Source: DASQHY01 sp036390175 (GTDB lineage Bacteria > Acidobacteriota > Terriglobia > Acidiferrales > UBA7541). From it: a DNA stretch of 24,223 nucleotides. The position numbers and the translations under genes were made by a program. Below the pieces are notes generated by a model, which was given only the letters and a program-made list of their open reading frames with translations, was not told the origin of the DNA and searched no databases. Numbering within the stretch: the first letter of the stretch is position 1; each line of letters starts with the position of its first letter. The stretch covers positions 1 to 24,223 of the forward strand of contig DASWCG010000349.1 in assembly GCA_036390175.1 (NCBI GenBank), given 5' to 3'. Of the stretch, positions 1-8,324 are shown piece by piece.

Positions 1-767
1 GGTTCCTTCTCCGCAGAGTTCCGGACCGCTTCGTCGAACTCGTGCATAGCGTCGAGCATCAGATCCGTGGCGGAGCGCAGCACGGTGCGCTGCGCTGCGG
101 TGGTTCCGTACATGAATTTGTACACGCCGCTCTCTGCTGTCTTGCAGGATATGAGAATGCGGATGACTGCTTCATCGCCGAAAAAGGTTCCGCATTCGGC
201 GTGGGCAATTTCTCCGCCGTCGAAAAAAATGATCCCGTCGGTGTCCGCGGCGTTGATGTGCAGTGCGCCCGTCTGCCGCGCCTGGCCCAGCATCTGGATT
301 ACATCGGGCAAGTCGTGATGCGAGAGGCTTCCGCTCAGGCTGGTGTCGGCGCTGGCCAGCATCTGCGTGGTTTGGAAACCCTCTTTGCGGCTGACGAGAA
401 TGGATTTGATGTGCGAGGCAATGACGGAGGGGCTGCGCCTGCGATCCACGTAGTCGTCGCAGCCGGCGTGGAACGCTTCCATAAGGGCCTTTTGACTGCC
501 ATCGCCGATGGCGATGATGGGCAAGTTGGCGTTCTTGGAATCGGCGTGGAGAATCCGCGCAATCTCAAGCGCATTCATCTCGCGCAGATTCGTGGCGCAA
601 AGAATCGCTGCGGGCGTGTCATATTCGAGCATGGTCAGCGCAAACGCGGCCTGCGCGCAAGGCACAACGTCGAACCCTTCCTTCTGAAGCGCGTCGCCAA
701 GCCGCTTGGCAAAATAGACATTGCTGTCAATCAGCATAATTTTCGGCAATGAAGAAGAGCCGCTCAT
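1..767 (-). CDS. Pseudo-receiver fused to PATAN (DUF4388) domain, 3' end beyond window
   Basis: The reading frame is open from the ATG at 767 to the left edge, giving 255 residues without a stop. Residues 8-125 have a receiver-like fold pattern, but the phospho-acceptor Asp is replaced: at the position expected for it (PAAILCATNLREMN) there is Ala58. The second acidic residue is Ser15 and the conserved Lys is Arg109, so phosphorylation is unlikely. Residues 143-220 (SGSLSHHDLPDVIQMLGQ... ALHI ... IIFFDGGEIAHAECG) match the PATAN/DUF4388 pattern. In cyanobacterial pilus-type systems PATAN is found with receivers as an output module (PixG, PATAN first). Here the order is reversed. The start overlaps the preceding cheW stop by 4 bases (ATGA), so it is the distal gene of the pilus-type che operon. 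Domain call from pattern recognition; exact role unknown. Confidence 0.8.
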   Translation of the reverse strand, partial: MSGSSSLPKIMLIDSNVYFAKRLGDALQKEGFDVVPCAQAAFALTMLEYDTPAAILCATNLREMNALEIARILHADSKNANLPIIAIGDGSQKALMEAFHAGCDDYVDRRRSPSVIASHIKSILVSRKEGFQTTQMLASADTSLSGSLSHHDLPDVIQMLGQARQTGALHINAADTDGIIFFDGGEIAHAECGTFFGDEAVIRILISCKTAESGVYKFMYGTTAAQRTVLRSATDLMLDAMHEFDEAVRNSAEKE

Positions 768-1243
768 ACGTGTTCCTGGTGGCCGGCGCCGACCGCTTCG
801 GCTGAGGCCAGCGCTTCCGGCCCGGGAGCCAGGCGCTCGAGATCAAGAACTTCGACCACTTGGCCGTCGTGCGAAAGCCAGCCGGCAACATGGGGCGGAT
901 GCTCGCCAGTGGCTGGAAGCATCTCGGAAGCGATCAGCTCGCATTCGCCCGTAACGGGCAGCGCGGTCCACTCGGTCCCGGTGTCGTAGTGCCGCCGCGC
1001 AATCAGGTAATACCTCCGCGCGGGAAGCCGGTCCTTCAGCAGGACTTGCGCGAAATCGCATACCGGCACAATGTGGCCGCGGCGCACCAAAACGCCTTCG
1101 ATGCGCGGCGTCGTATGCGGAAACGTATAAATGCGTCCCAAGGGTACGAGTTCTGCCACGATATTCGCCGGCAGAGCAAAACGCCGCTCGCCCATGTGCA
1201 GCAGGACAAACGATTGCGCGTCGAGTTCGAGCACGCGGGTCAT
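764..1243 (-). CDS. cheW: CheW-like coupling protein (159 aa)
   Basis: Single CheW domain that would couple receptors to CheA on the cytoplasmic face of the membrane. Residues 10-150 follow the CheW pattern: an early beta strand pair (FVLLHMGERRFALPANIVAEL), the central signature IEGVLVRRGHIVPVCDF, where RRG replaces the usual LRG, and a late GQVVEVLDLERL strand. Length is normal for the family. The ATG at 1243 overlaps the preceding cheW stop by four bases, and its own stop overlaps the PATAN gene start, which argues for translational coupling. It occupies the place of chpC-type extra CheW genes in the Pseudomonas pil-chp cluster. Confidence 0.88.
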   Translation of the reverse strand: MTRVLELDAQSFVLLHMGERRFALPANIVAELVPLGRIYTFPHTTPRIEGVLVRRGHIVPVCDFAQVLLKDRLPARRYYLIARRHYDTGTEWTALPVTGECELIASEMLPATGEHPPHVAGWLSHDGQVVEVLDLERLAPGPEALASAEAVGAGHQEHV

Positions 1244-1776
1244 ACCGGGATGCTTCCTTCCACGGGCGTGATTTGCTCGGCCGCGATTGCGGCGTACTCA
1301 TCGAGCCGCTGTACGTCCTTGTCGGAAAGGAACCCGGACGGATTGACGACGGGCACGACACGGTCCTCAATCAAAGCCAGGCCGCGATACCACTGCCGCT
1401 CATCTCCAGAAAATGCCCGGGGCAGCGCGTAGAGCCGCGAAATCGTGGCCATGCGGTCGATGGCGTCCACCAAGACGGCGACACGCGAGTCGCGGAGCAC
1501 CAGAACCAGCGTCGGGCGCGCGGCCGGCAACTGAAAGTGGTCGCCGCCATGCACGACAAAGTAGGTGCGCTTTCCCCGGTGAATCATGTGCTGCACGTGG
1601 GGCAGTTCTGTCTGGGCGAGTGCCGCAGCCGCTCCCGCCAGGCTGTCGGTGCTGCGAATCTCGTGTACCGCGCTGGCAGCAATGGCGAACCGATGCGCGC
1701 CCACGTTGAACAAAATCAGTTGTTCCGTGCGGCGCACCTTGCGCGGTTTGCTGTTCGATCCAACTTGGGGCTTCAT
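1240..1776 (-). CDS. Divergent CheW-domain protein (178 aa)
   Basis: A CheW-like protein following cheB. Residues about 17-160 keep the fold pattern (EQLILFNVGAHRFAIAASAVHEI near the start; PTLVLVLRDSRVAVLVDAIDRM; a late DRVVPVVNPSGFL strand). The central loop that normally reads G-x-x-N-L-R-G is degenerate (HMIHRGKRTYFVVHGGDHF). The start is placed at the ATG that overlaps the cheB stop (ATGA, 1776-1773). A TTG nine codons upstream is open but lacks that coupling. Tandem, non-identical CheW proteins at the end of a pilus-type cluster could serve different receptors or compete for CheA. The family call is fairly safe; the specialised role is inference. Confidence 0.75.
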   Translation of the reverse strand: MKPQVGSNSKPRKVRRTEQLILFNVGAHRFAIAASAVHEIRSTDSLAGAAAALAQTELPHVQHMIHRGKRTYFVVHGGDHFQLPAARPTLVLVLRDSRVAVLVDAIDRMATISRLYALPRAFSGDERQWYRGLALIEDRVVPVVNPSGFLSDKDVQRLDEYAAIAAEQITPVEGSIPV

Positions 1777-2882
1777 CGCACACCTGCCGGAGTCGCCCGG
1801 CAAATACTTAGAACACGCTTCTCGATCGCCGGATAAATTTCATCAATCCCAAGCACGTGATCTACGGCGCCGGTCTTGATCGCTTCCGCGGGCATTCCGA
1901 AAATGACGGAGGTCGCCTCGTCTTGCGCAAGGACCAATCCACCGGCGGCCTTGATTGCCTGGACGCCCTTCGCGCCATCCTTGCCCATTCCCGTGAGCAC
2001 CGCGCCGATAGACATTGCGCCGGCATAAGCCGCCACGGTCTCCATGGTGACATCAATTCGCGGCAAATAGCCGCCGATGCGCCCGGTGTCGTCGAGCTGA
2101 ATGCGGCCCGCCGGCGTAATTCGCAAATGTTGCGACCCGGGGCATACGTACAGGCATCCCGGTTGCAGCGACTCATTCTGCTCGGCGTCTTTGACGCGTA
2201 TGTTGGTGAACTCCGCCAATTGCACGGCGAACTGGCTGGTAAAGCTGGGAGGCATGTGCTGCACAAGCAGCACTGCCGCGGGAAAATCTTTGGTGAATCC
2301 GGGTACCAGGCGCATGACTGTGGCGGGTCCGCCCGTGGAGGCGGCGAGGACAACTATGGGGAAGCGCATGTCAGGCGGCACACTGCGCGGCACCGCTTGC
2401 GCACCGGCGTTCTTCGCTGGGGTGCGCGGCAAAGCTGCCTTGGGGCGCGAAGCGGTTCGCACGACATGCACCTTCGCCGCCATCTTGAGTTTCCTGCACA
2501 GGTCTTCGCGTATGTCATTCATGTCCAGGTCGATGCCGCTGGAGGGTTTGGCGACGAACTCAATCGCGCCGAGTTCGAGCGCGCGCAATGTGCTGTCTGC
2601 CCCTTCCCGCGATTCCGAGCTGACAATCACGATCGGACGGGGGTTGCTCGCCATGATCATCTCGCTCGCTTGGAGCCCGTCCATACGCGGCATGTTGATG
2701 TCCATGGCGATGACGTCCGGCTTGAGCGACTCGGCCATCGCCACAGCCTCGCGCCCGTCTTTTGCGTGGCCGGCAACCTCCATCTGCGGATCAGACGCAA
2801 TAATGCCTTGGAGAACTTTGCGCATGAATGTGGAGTCCTCCACGATCAAAACGCGGATCTTCTTGGTCTTCCCGTCGGCCAT
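1773..2882 (-). CDS. cheB: CheB, receiver-methylesterase
   Basis: Chemotaxis protein-glutamate methylesterase/deamidase of 369 residues, the usual length. It removes methyl groups from receptor glutamates when its receiver is phosphorylated by CheA. The receiver is intact: paired acids at E15-D16, acceptor Asp61 (VIAMDINMPRMDG) and Lys112 (FVAKP). The catalytic domain (about 174-362) keeps the triad Ser182 in LAASTGGP, His209 in LLVQHMPPSFTSQFA and Asp302 in GMGKDGAKG. The interdomain linker (about 140-172) is basic and Pro/Ala-rich. It begins 6 bases after the hybrid cheA stop and ends overlapping the divergent cheW start. By position it is equivalent to chpB. Confidence 0.96.
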   Translation of the reverse strand: MADGKTKKIRVLIVEDSTFMRKVLQGIIASDPQMEVAGHAKDGREAVAMAESLKPDVIAMDINMPRMDGLQASEMIMASNPRPIVIVSSESREGADSTLRALELGAIEFVAKPSSGIDLDMNDIREDLCRKLKMAAKVHVVRTASRPKAALPRTPAKNAGAQAVPRSVPPDMRFPIVVLAASTGGPATVMRLVPGFTKDFPAAVLLVQHMPPSFTSQFAVQLAEFTNIRVKDAEQNESLQPGCLYVCPGSQHLRITPAGRIQLDDTGRIGGYLPRIDVTMETVAAYAGAMSIGAVLTGMGKDGAKGVQAIKAAGGLVLAQDEATSVIFGMPAEAIKTGAVDHVLGIDEIYPAIEKRVLSICRATPAGVR

Positions 2883-2888
2883 GGTCCC

Positions 2889-5882
2889 TTAGTGCGCCGG
2901 CACAGTTGCCAGCGGATTCGAATGCGCTACATCCGTCCCAATCAATTGTGCGACGACGGCCAGAAGCTGATCCTCCTGAACCGGCTTGGTCAAAAAGTTC
3001 GCCGCGCCTTCCTTGATGGCGCGGTCGCGGTGTTTGGCTCCGGCACGCGACGTCACCACCAGCACGGGGATCCGGCGCGTCGAGGAGGATTGCCGGAGCT
3101 GTGCCATTAGTTCGTAGCCGTTCATCCGCGGCATCTCCAGGTCTGTAATCAGCAAGTGGCAGCCGAACTGCGCGATCTGCTCGGTGGCATCGAGCCCGTC
3201 GGTTGCCAGCCTGACGAGGTACCCGTTCTTTTCCAGCATTCTTCCGATAAATTTTCTGACGCTGATGGAATCGTCGGCGACAACGATGACTTTTTCCTGC
3301 CGGACCTGGTCAATGGCCTCCGCCGGTATGCTGCCCTTGGCAACAGCAGCCGAACCCGGCGCGAATACCCGCGCGGCCGCGGCAGTGGGAAGCAGCGTTT
3401 TGCGGTCGGCAATTTCGAGGGAAGCGAGCCGGTTCAAATCAATCAGCAGGATCAAGCTGCCGTCCGGAGCAATCGTCGTCCCGGGGAAAAGTTTCACCTT
3501 CTTCATATATTCACCGAGATTCTTGATGACGATTTCGTCTTTCCCCACGACCTCTTCGATGACCACGCCAATCTGGCGGCCGGCGGCACTGGCGACCACC
3601 AACCGGAAGTAACCGTTGACCGGCTCGAGCGGCTGCAATCCAAGATGCAGATCCAACCGGACAACTTCGGTGACGACGTCTCGCACCTTGGCAAGCAGCT
3701 TGCCGCCGACTTCTTCGATCTCGTCGGCACGAATACGCCGGATTTCTTCCACCACGGCGAGGGGCAAAGCAAAGGTCCTGGCGCCGCAGCGCACGAAAAG
3801 CGCCGGTGAAATGATGAGCGTCAGAGGCACTCTCAAGACGAAACAGGTGCCCTGGCCCGGGCGGCTGCGGATTTCAATTTCGCCGTTGAGAGCACTGACA
3901 TTGGAACGCACCACATCCAGGCCGACGCCCCGTCCGGCCAGCTCGGTCATCGAGGAAGCCGTTGAGAAGCCCGGATGGAAAAGGATTTCGCGGAAGTCGC
4001 GCTCGGTCAGCCGGTCGGCGGTTTCCACGGAAACCAGACCACGCTCGATTGCGCTCGCTTTCACGCGTTGGTAATCAATCCCCCGGCCATCATCTTCGAC
4101 TTCGATGTAGATGTGGTTGCCGCGGTGATACGCGCGTAAGGAAACCTTTCCTTGCGCATCCTTTCCGGCCTGCACGCGATCTTCTGCGGATTCGATGCCG
4201 TGTGCGACGGCGTTGCGAACCAGGTGAATCAAGGGGTCAGAAATCTGCTGGATGATGTTGTTGTCGAGCTCGGTCTCGGCGCCTTCCAGCGCCAGATCCA
4301 CTTGCTTGCCCGCCACTTTGGCGGCATCGCGAACCGCCCGCGTCACGCGGGTAAACAGATTGCCGATCGGAAGCATGCGCGCCGCGGTGATTTCGTCTTG
4401 CAGGTGGTGCGCGAGTTTTGTGAATTCGTCAATGTCGCCGTCCACGCGCCCCATAAAGGACGCGAGCTGCGTGAGGACTTCGGTCACGTCGGCGGAGATT
4501 TCGGTAAGCACCCGCGAAAGGATGTTGAAATCGTCGTAGCGATCCATTTCCAATTCGCTGAATTCATTCAGGAGGGAGCGTTCGTTTCCACGATTGCCCG
4601 GCGCGAAGAAGGATGCGGGGGCTCCGGCGCCTTTCTGCGGCAAAATGAACTGCCTTGCATTGATGCGGCTGAATTCGTACTTATCCTGGAATTCTCCAAC
4701 CTTGGCATGCAGGCGTTCCTTCGAAAAACTCAGCGTGTCCACTAGCTTCCCGAGCTCTGCCAGACGGCCTACCATTCGCGTGCGGTTGATTACCAACTCA
4801 CCGACGTTGTTCATCATGCGGTCGAGCCGGTCCAGCGCAATACGGACCGACTTCGCCTGCGGAAGCGCGGAGGCAGCCTGCTTGGCAGGGGCAACCGCTT
4901 GAGTTTCTTCCTCTTCGCCGATGCCCCCGCTGGCGCCGTCAGCAGCCTCTTCCGCGTGCTCCACATGTGCAGGGGATTGCGCCGCTGCTTCCTCGCTGAC
5001 TTCCTCGGGCACGTATTCCACCAAGCGCGCGAGCAGGGATTCCGCCGTAGTACGGAAGACCTGCTCGTTTTCCCACTGCCGGTGGAGGCATTTCTTCAAG
5101 ACGTCCACCGACTCCAGACACAGATCCACAATTTCCGGCGAAGGGCGGAGCTGGCCATCGCGCAGGCGCCCGATGAGATCTTCGACACGATGTGCGATTG
5201 CGCCGATGCGGTGCAGGCCCACCTGCGCCGCCGAACCTTTCACCGTGTGAATAGAACGGAACAGACGGTTGATTTCCTCCGGGTTCGAATTCGCTTCGAG
5301 CGACAGGAGACATTCCTGAACAATTTGGAGATGTTCTTCGGCCTCCGGCACGAAGAACTCCAGAATTTCGTCGGGAACGTCGCCATCCTGCGGCAGGCTG
5401 TCAAAATAGGAGGCCGCGGGCTGGGGAGCTTCCTCGATCACCGCCGGGGCGGATTCGATCGGTGCTTCCGAGGTGTACTGCGGCGGGGCGTCCTGAAATG
5501 CGAAGCTGTACCGTTCTTTAAACGCCAAAAAATCTTCGGTGAGCTCCTTGCCTCTGGCGCTGATTTCCAGGATGTCACTCTCAAGGACAGAAAGCGAATC
5601 GTTCAGGAACTCCGTGAGAGGCCCGTGGATATCGTCGCCGAGCGTCGCGTTCATGGCGTATTGGAAGACGTGAGCGAGTTTGCCAGCGACTTCCGAGAAC
5701 AGGGGAAAGCCGTACGTCGCGGAGGTCCCGCACAAGGTGTGCGCCGCGATATAGAGACGTTCGAGGTCATCGCCACGCGGTTGCTGCTCGAGGAGCACAC
5801 TGGCATACTCCCGGAGGAACTGCAGTTGGTCGGAAGCCTCCTGCAGGAAGAGTTCGACGGATTCGCCGCCCGGCGCGCTCAC
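2889..5882 (-). CDS. cheA: Hybrid CheA histidine kinase, ChpA/PilL-type
   Basis: Central kinase of the pilus-type array, 997 residues. Order: HPt-like 1 (about 10-115, His48 in AAHTLCG, where Cys replaces the usual Lys), HPt 2 (170-290, His212 in IHTVKGSA), acidic linker, P3 dimerisation helices with a long insertion (about 345-500), ATPase (N box LIHLVRNAVAHGIE at 551-564, DDGRG 597-601, GRGVGLDVV 650-658), CheW/P5 domain (690-825), and C-terminal receiver (864-982; Asp914 in LLITDLEMPRMNG, Lys966). The insertion contains LEMDRYDDFNILSR, a pattern I associate with ChpA/PixL-type kinases. The start is GTG at 5882: it overlaps the cheR stop (GTGA) and has GGAGG seven bases upstream. An upstream TTG at 6110 would run through cheR and is rejected. 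Confidence 0.95.
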   Translation of the reverse strand: MSAPGGESVELFLQEASDQLQFLREYASVLLEQQPRGDDLERLYIAAHTLCGTSATYGFPLFSEVAGKLAHVFQYAMNATLGDDIHGPLTEFLNDSLSVLESDILEISARGKELTEDFLAFKERYSFAFQDAPPQYTSEAPIESAPAVIEEAPQPAASYFDSLPQDGDVPDEILEFFVPEAEEHLQIVQECLLSLEANSNPEEINRLFRSIHTVKGSAAQVGLHRIGAIAHRVEDLIGRLRDGQLRPSPEIVDLCLESVDVLKKCLHRQWENEQVFRTTAESLLARLVEYVPEEVSEEAAAQSPAHVEHAEEAADGASGGIGEEEETQAVAPAKQAASALPQAKSVRIALDRLDRMMNNVGELVINRTRMVGRLAELGKLVDTLSFSKERLHAKVGEFQDKYEFSRINARQFILPQKGAGAPASFFAPGNRGNERSLLNEFSELEMDRYDDFNILSRVLTEISADVTEVLTQLASFMGRVDGDIDEFTKLAHHLQDEITAARMLPIGNLFTRVTRAVRDAAKVAGKQVDLALEGAETELDNNIIQQISDPLIHLVRNAVAHGIESAEDRVQAGKDAQGKVSLRAYHRGNHIYIEVEDDGRGIDYQRVKASAIERGLVSVETADRLTERDFREILFHPGFSTASSMTELAGRGVGLDVVRSNVSALNGEIEIRSRPGQGTCFVLRVPLTLIISPALFVRCGARTFALPLAVVEEIRRIRADEIEEVGGKLLAKVRDVVTEVVRLDLHLGLQPLEPVNGYFRLVVASAAGRQIGVVIEEVVGKDEIVIKNLGEYMKKVKLFPGTTIAPDGSLILLIDLNRLASLEIADRKTLLPTAAAARVFAPGSAAVAKGSIPAEAIDQVRQEKVIVVADDSISVRKFIGRMLEKNGYLVRLATDGLDATEQIAQFGCHLLITDLEMPRMNGYELMAQLRQSSSTRRIPVLVVTSRAGAKHRDRAIKEGAANFLTKPVQEDQLLAVVAQLIGTDVAHSNPLATVPAH

Positions 5883-6766
5883 GATCGTTCCTCCACCATA
5901 GCCGGCTCGAGGCGTTGCACTGAGTCTGCGGAGGGTTTGCGGTACAGGATGCAGTCGCCCAGTACGATGGCCTGAAACTTTACCGGGACCCTGGCAATGG
6001 ATTCGGAGTGCCCGAGAAAGAGATAGCCGCCCGGCTCGAGGTAATCGAAGAAACGCTGAATCAGAGCGCTTCGGCGCGCTTCCGAGAAATAGATCATCAC
6101 GTTCATGCAAAAAATGCAGTCCATTCGCCCGACATATACGCTGCGCGCCAGATTCATGGGCGCGAAGGTGACCATTTTCCGAATCCTCGGCTTAACCTGG
6201 TATTGGTCATCTTTGTGCATGAAATGCGCTTCTATTCTCTTCGAGCTCATGCCTTCCAGACTGCGCCGCGGGTACAGGCCTCGCTCCGCAAATTTCAACG
6301 CTTCCTGGCTGATGTCCGTGGCCAGGACTTCGATGTTCCAGGCGTCGGCGAACATCAGGGTATCGGCCAGTGCGATGGCAATCGAATAGGGCTCCTCGCC
6401 TGTGGCGCACCCCGCGCTCCAGATGCGCATACTGCGCGGGTTCTCCCAGAATTTCTTTACGTGCATCTCCGGGAGAACCCTTTTTTCCAGCGCGTCGTAC
6501 ACTGCCGGATAGCGGAAGAACGACGTCTCCTGTGTCAGCAACCGCTCGATCACGGCGTCATATTCGACGTTGGACGCATTCATGGCCCGCAACAGCTCCG
6601 AACCGTTGGCCAAGCGGCAATCCCGCATGTGTTCCCGGAGATGCATGGAAAAGAAGCGCTCGCGCGAGGAATCGAAGAGGATCCCCGAGCGGCTCTCAAT
6701 CAGGGCCTGGATTTCGTTAAACTCGTGATCGCTCAGGTGCGGCGCAGGTGCTTTTTTCTGGGTCAT
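5879..6766 (-). CDS. cheR: CheR, MCP methyltransferase
   Basis: S-adenosylmethionine-dependent methyltransferase that methylates receptor glutamates; 295 residues, normal length. An N-terminal helical domain (10-75) leads into LLTQETSFFR (76-85), the SAM site WSAGCATGEEPYSIA (116-130), LATDIS (148-153) and LGHSES (251-256). The usually invariant CRNVxIYF reads CMNVMIYF (220-227): Arg is replaced by Met. There is no TPR extension. The start is ambiguous: GTG at 6775 and ATG at 6766 are in frame three codons apart and neither has a good Shine-Dalgarno sequence; the ATG is used here. It lies between the MCP and hybrid CheA, as pilK does in the Pseudomonas cluster. Confidence 0.93.
   Translation of the reverse strand: MTQKKAPAPHLSDHEFNEIQALIESRSGILFDSSRERFFSMHLREHMRDCRLANGSELLRAMNASNVEYDAVIERLLTQETSFFRYPAVYDALEKRVLPEMHVKKFWENPRSMRIWSAGCATGEEPYSIAIALADTLMFADAWNIEVLATDISQEALKFAERGLYPRRSLEGMSSKRIEAHFMHKDDQYQVKPRIRKMVTFAPMNLARSVYVGRMDCIFCMNVMIYFSEARRSALIQRFFDYLEPGGYLFLGHSESIARVPVKFQAIVLGDCILYRKPSADSVQRLEPAMVEERS
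5890..5894 (-). promoter_or_regulatory. Ribosome binding site fixing the GTG start of hybrid cheA
   Basis: On the minus strand GGAGG is followed by seven bases and the GTG at 5882. Together with the GTGA overlap with the cheR stop this decides the start, which is otherwise ambiguous because the frame stays open for 76 more codons upstream inside cheR. Confidence 0.75.
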
Positions 6767-6783
6767 GTTCGGCACGCATCAAT

Positions 6784-6802
6784 TGCCGGCATCCCGCCGG
6801 CA
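6784..6802 (-). other. Intercistronic hairpin between mcp and cheR
   Basis: TGCCGGC (6784-6790) and GCCGGCA (6796-6802) form a perfect seven-base stem with a five-base loop, in the roughly 49-base gap between the MCP stop and cheR start. No U-run follows on the minus strand, so it is not a canonical terminator. It could stabilise mRNA ends or reduce downstream translation. Confidence 0.5.
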
Positions 6803-6815
6803 GGGAAGTCCAGGT

Positions 6816-8243
6816 TTACCGGAACGCGGCCGCCACGGGACGATGATCTTCCTCCTGTGCTCGCGCGCCGGGCTTCGATTGCGCACGGAATTGCGCCAGG
6901 GCCTCGTTCAACTGGTCCGAGAGCTTCACCAGGTGGCTCACTGTTCCCACCGTCTGGCGGGCTCCCTGGGAAGTTTGCCGGGTAATATTGGAAATGATCT
7001 GCATGGCGTTTGCCACGCCTTCTGTTCCCCGGACTTGCTGCTTGGAAGCCAGTGAGATTTCCTGCACCAACTCAGCGGACTGGCGGACGACGCTGGAAAT
7101 CGCTTCGAGGGCTTTTCCGGCTTGATCGGCCAGCCCGGCGCCAACTTCGACTTCCTTGGTGCCTTCCTCCATGACCACCACGGCTTCGTTTGTCTCCGCC
7201 TGAATGGCTTTGATGAGCGCTGCGATGTCCTTCGTGGCCGAGCGGGAGTGCTCGGCGAGCTTGCGGACCTCGTCGGCGACGACCGCGAATCCACGGCCCG
7301 CCTCGCCCGCCCGAGCCGCTTCGATGGCGGCGTTGAGCGCGAGCAGGTTGGTCTGCTCCGTGATGTCGTTAATCACGTTGATGATTTCCGAAATCTCTAG
7401 GGAGCGGTCGCCGAGGGATTTGATCTTTTTGGCGGTAGCTTGCACGGAAGCCCGGATGCGCTGCATACCCTCGAGGGTATCGCGGACGGCGCGGTTGCCT
7501 TGCTCCGCGGCATCCAGCGCGCGCCGCGCCGCTTCTGCGCTGGCTTCGGCGTTGTTGGACACCTGCTTCATGGAAACCGTCAGCTCCTCTACCGCGGATG
7601 AGGTATTGGTGATTTCCTGGTCCTGTTGCGTTGCGCCGGCGGTCATCTCGTCGGCGGACAGCAGAATTGCGTTGGCGCTGGCGTTGACGTCGGTGGCGGC
7701 CTTGCGGACGCGTTCCAGAACCTTGGTGAAGTTGTCCAGCATGTAGTTGATGGAGTCCACGACATTGCCGAGCGCATCGTTGGTCACTTTGCCACGCAGG
7801 GTCAGGTCACCGCGGGCCACTTGGTTGATGACTCCCAACAGGTCCGTGATGCTGCGCTGGAGGGTTTCGGTGGCTTCCTGGTTTGACGTGGCTTTTGAGA
7901 CCTTGGCGACGGCACGGTTCAAGTTCTCCGCGATGTAGCCCAATTCGTCGTCGCTCTTGACATCAGCCTTGGCGCGGCTGTCGCCAGCGGCAAAGCGTTC
8001 GGAGAACTCGGCGAGTTCCCGGACGCCGCTGAGCAAGCTGCCGCTCAACGCCATGGGAATGCTGAGGCCGGCCAGCAGCGCGAGCGCGCCTCCGCCGATG
8101 AGCCAGACGTCAATGCCTCCATGGCCCGGGCTTTCCGCCACAGCGTTCGAGCCCGCGCGATAAGCCAAACCGAGGACGCCGAAGACGGCAAGGAAAACCC
8201 AAACCGTCAGCGTCCAGACTTTCGAACTTAGCCGACCTTTCAT
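6816..8243 (-). CDS. Methyl-accepting chemotaxis protein, PilJ-like
   Basis: 475-residue receptor with two membrane segments (about 8-28 and 46-68) separated by only some 17 residues, so it has essentially no periplasmic sensor. A HAMP unit (about 69-120) and a second HAMP-like unit (about 130-182) follow, then the coiled-coil signalling domain with its hairpin tip EQTNLLALNAAIEAARAG (296-313) and GRGFAVVADEVRKLAE (316-331). There is no C-terminal NWETF-type pentapeptide; the tail ends in AAAFR. The start is ATG at 8243 with GGAGG five bases upstream, rather than an in-frame GTG four codons earlier. It lies between cheW and cheR, where pilJ lies in Pseudomonas. With no ectodomain, the stimulus is probably membrane-borne, cytoplasmic or via a partner protein. 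Confidence 0.93.
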   Translation of the reverse strand: MKGRLSSKVWTLTVWVFLAVFGVLGLAYRAGSNAVAESPGHGGIDVWLIGGGALALLAGLSIPMALSGSLLSGVRELAEFSERFAAGDSRAKADVKSDDELGYIAENLNRAVAKVSKATSNQEATETLQRSITDLLGVINQVARGDLTLRGKVTNDALGNVVDSINYMLDNFTKVLERVRKAATDVNASANAILLSADEMTAGATQQDQEITNTSSAVEELTVSMKQVSNNAEASAEAARRALDAAEQGNRAVRDTLEGMQRIRASVQATAKKIKSLGDRSLEISEIINVINDITEQTNLLALNAAIEAARAGEAGRGFAVVADEVRKLAEHSRSATKDIAALIKAIQAETNEAVVVMEEGTKEVEVGAGLADQAGKALEAISSVVRQSAELVQEISLASKQQVRGTEGVANAMQIISNITRQTSQGARQTVGTVSHLVKLSDQLNEALAQFRAQSKPGARAQEEDHRPVAAAFR

Positions 8244-8248
8244 GACTT

Positions 8249-8253
8249 CCTCC
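8249..8253 (-). promoter_or_regulatory. Ribosome binding site of the PilJ-like mcp
   Basis: Minus-strand GGAGG, five bases before the ATG at 8243. It selects this ATG over the GTG at 8255, which would overlap the site. Confidence 0.75.
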
Positions 8254-8303
8254 ACAAATCATCGAGCCGCACAAGCGACCGACGAAATTCTTCGTTCCCA
8301 GCG

Positions 8304-8320
8304 GCCGGGGGTTCCCCGGC
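8304..8320 (-). other. Strong GC hairpin between cheW and mcp
   Basis: GCCGGGG (8304-8310) and CCCCGGC (8314-8320) form a seven-base all-GC stem with a three-base loop. It starts five bases after the cheW stop within the 81-base gap before mcp. No U-run follows, so it looks like an intercistronic or processing/stability element, not a terminator. Confidence 0.5.
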
Positions 8321-8324
8321 TGCC

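Noticed and set aside
42..752. Long plus-strand frame opposite the PATAN gene
   Set aside because: Shadow of the minus-strand coding frame in GC-rich DNA; low-complexity translation with no family pattern and no ribosome binding site.
1857..3110. 417-residue plus-strand frame opposite cheB and the cheA end
   Set aside because: Antisense shadow of two clearly assigned genes; His/Arg-rich translation typical of such shadows.
5883..6110. N-terminal extension of the hybrid CheA from TTG 6110
   Set aside because: It would lie inside cheR; the GTG at 5882 has GGAGG and a GTGA overlap with the cheR stop.
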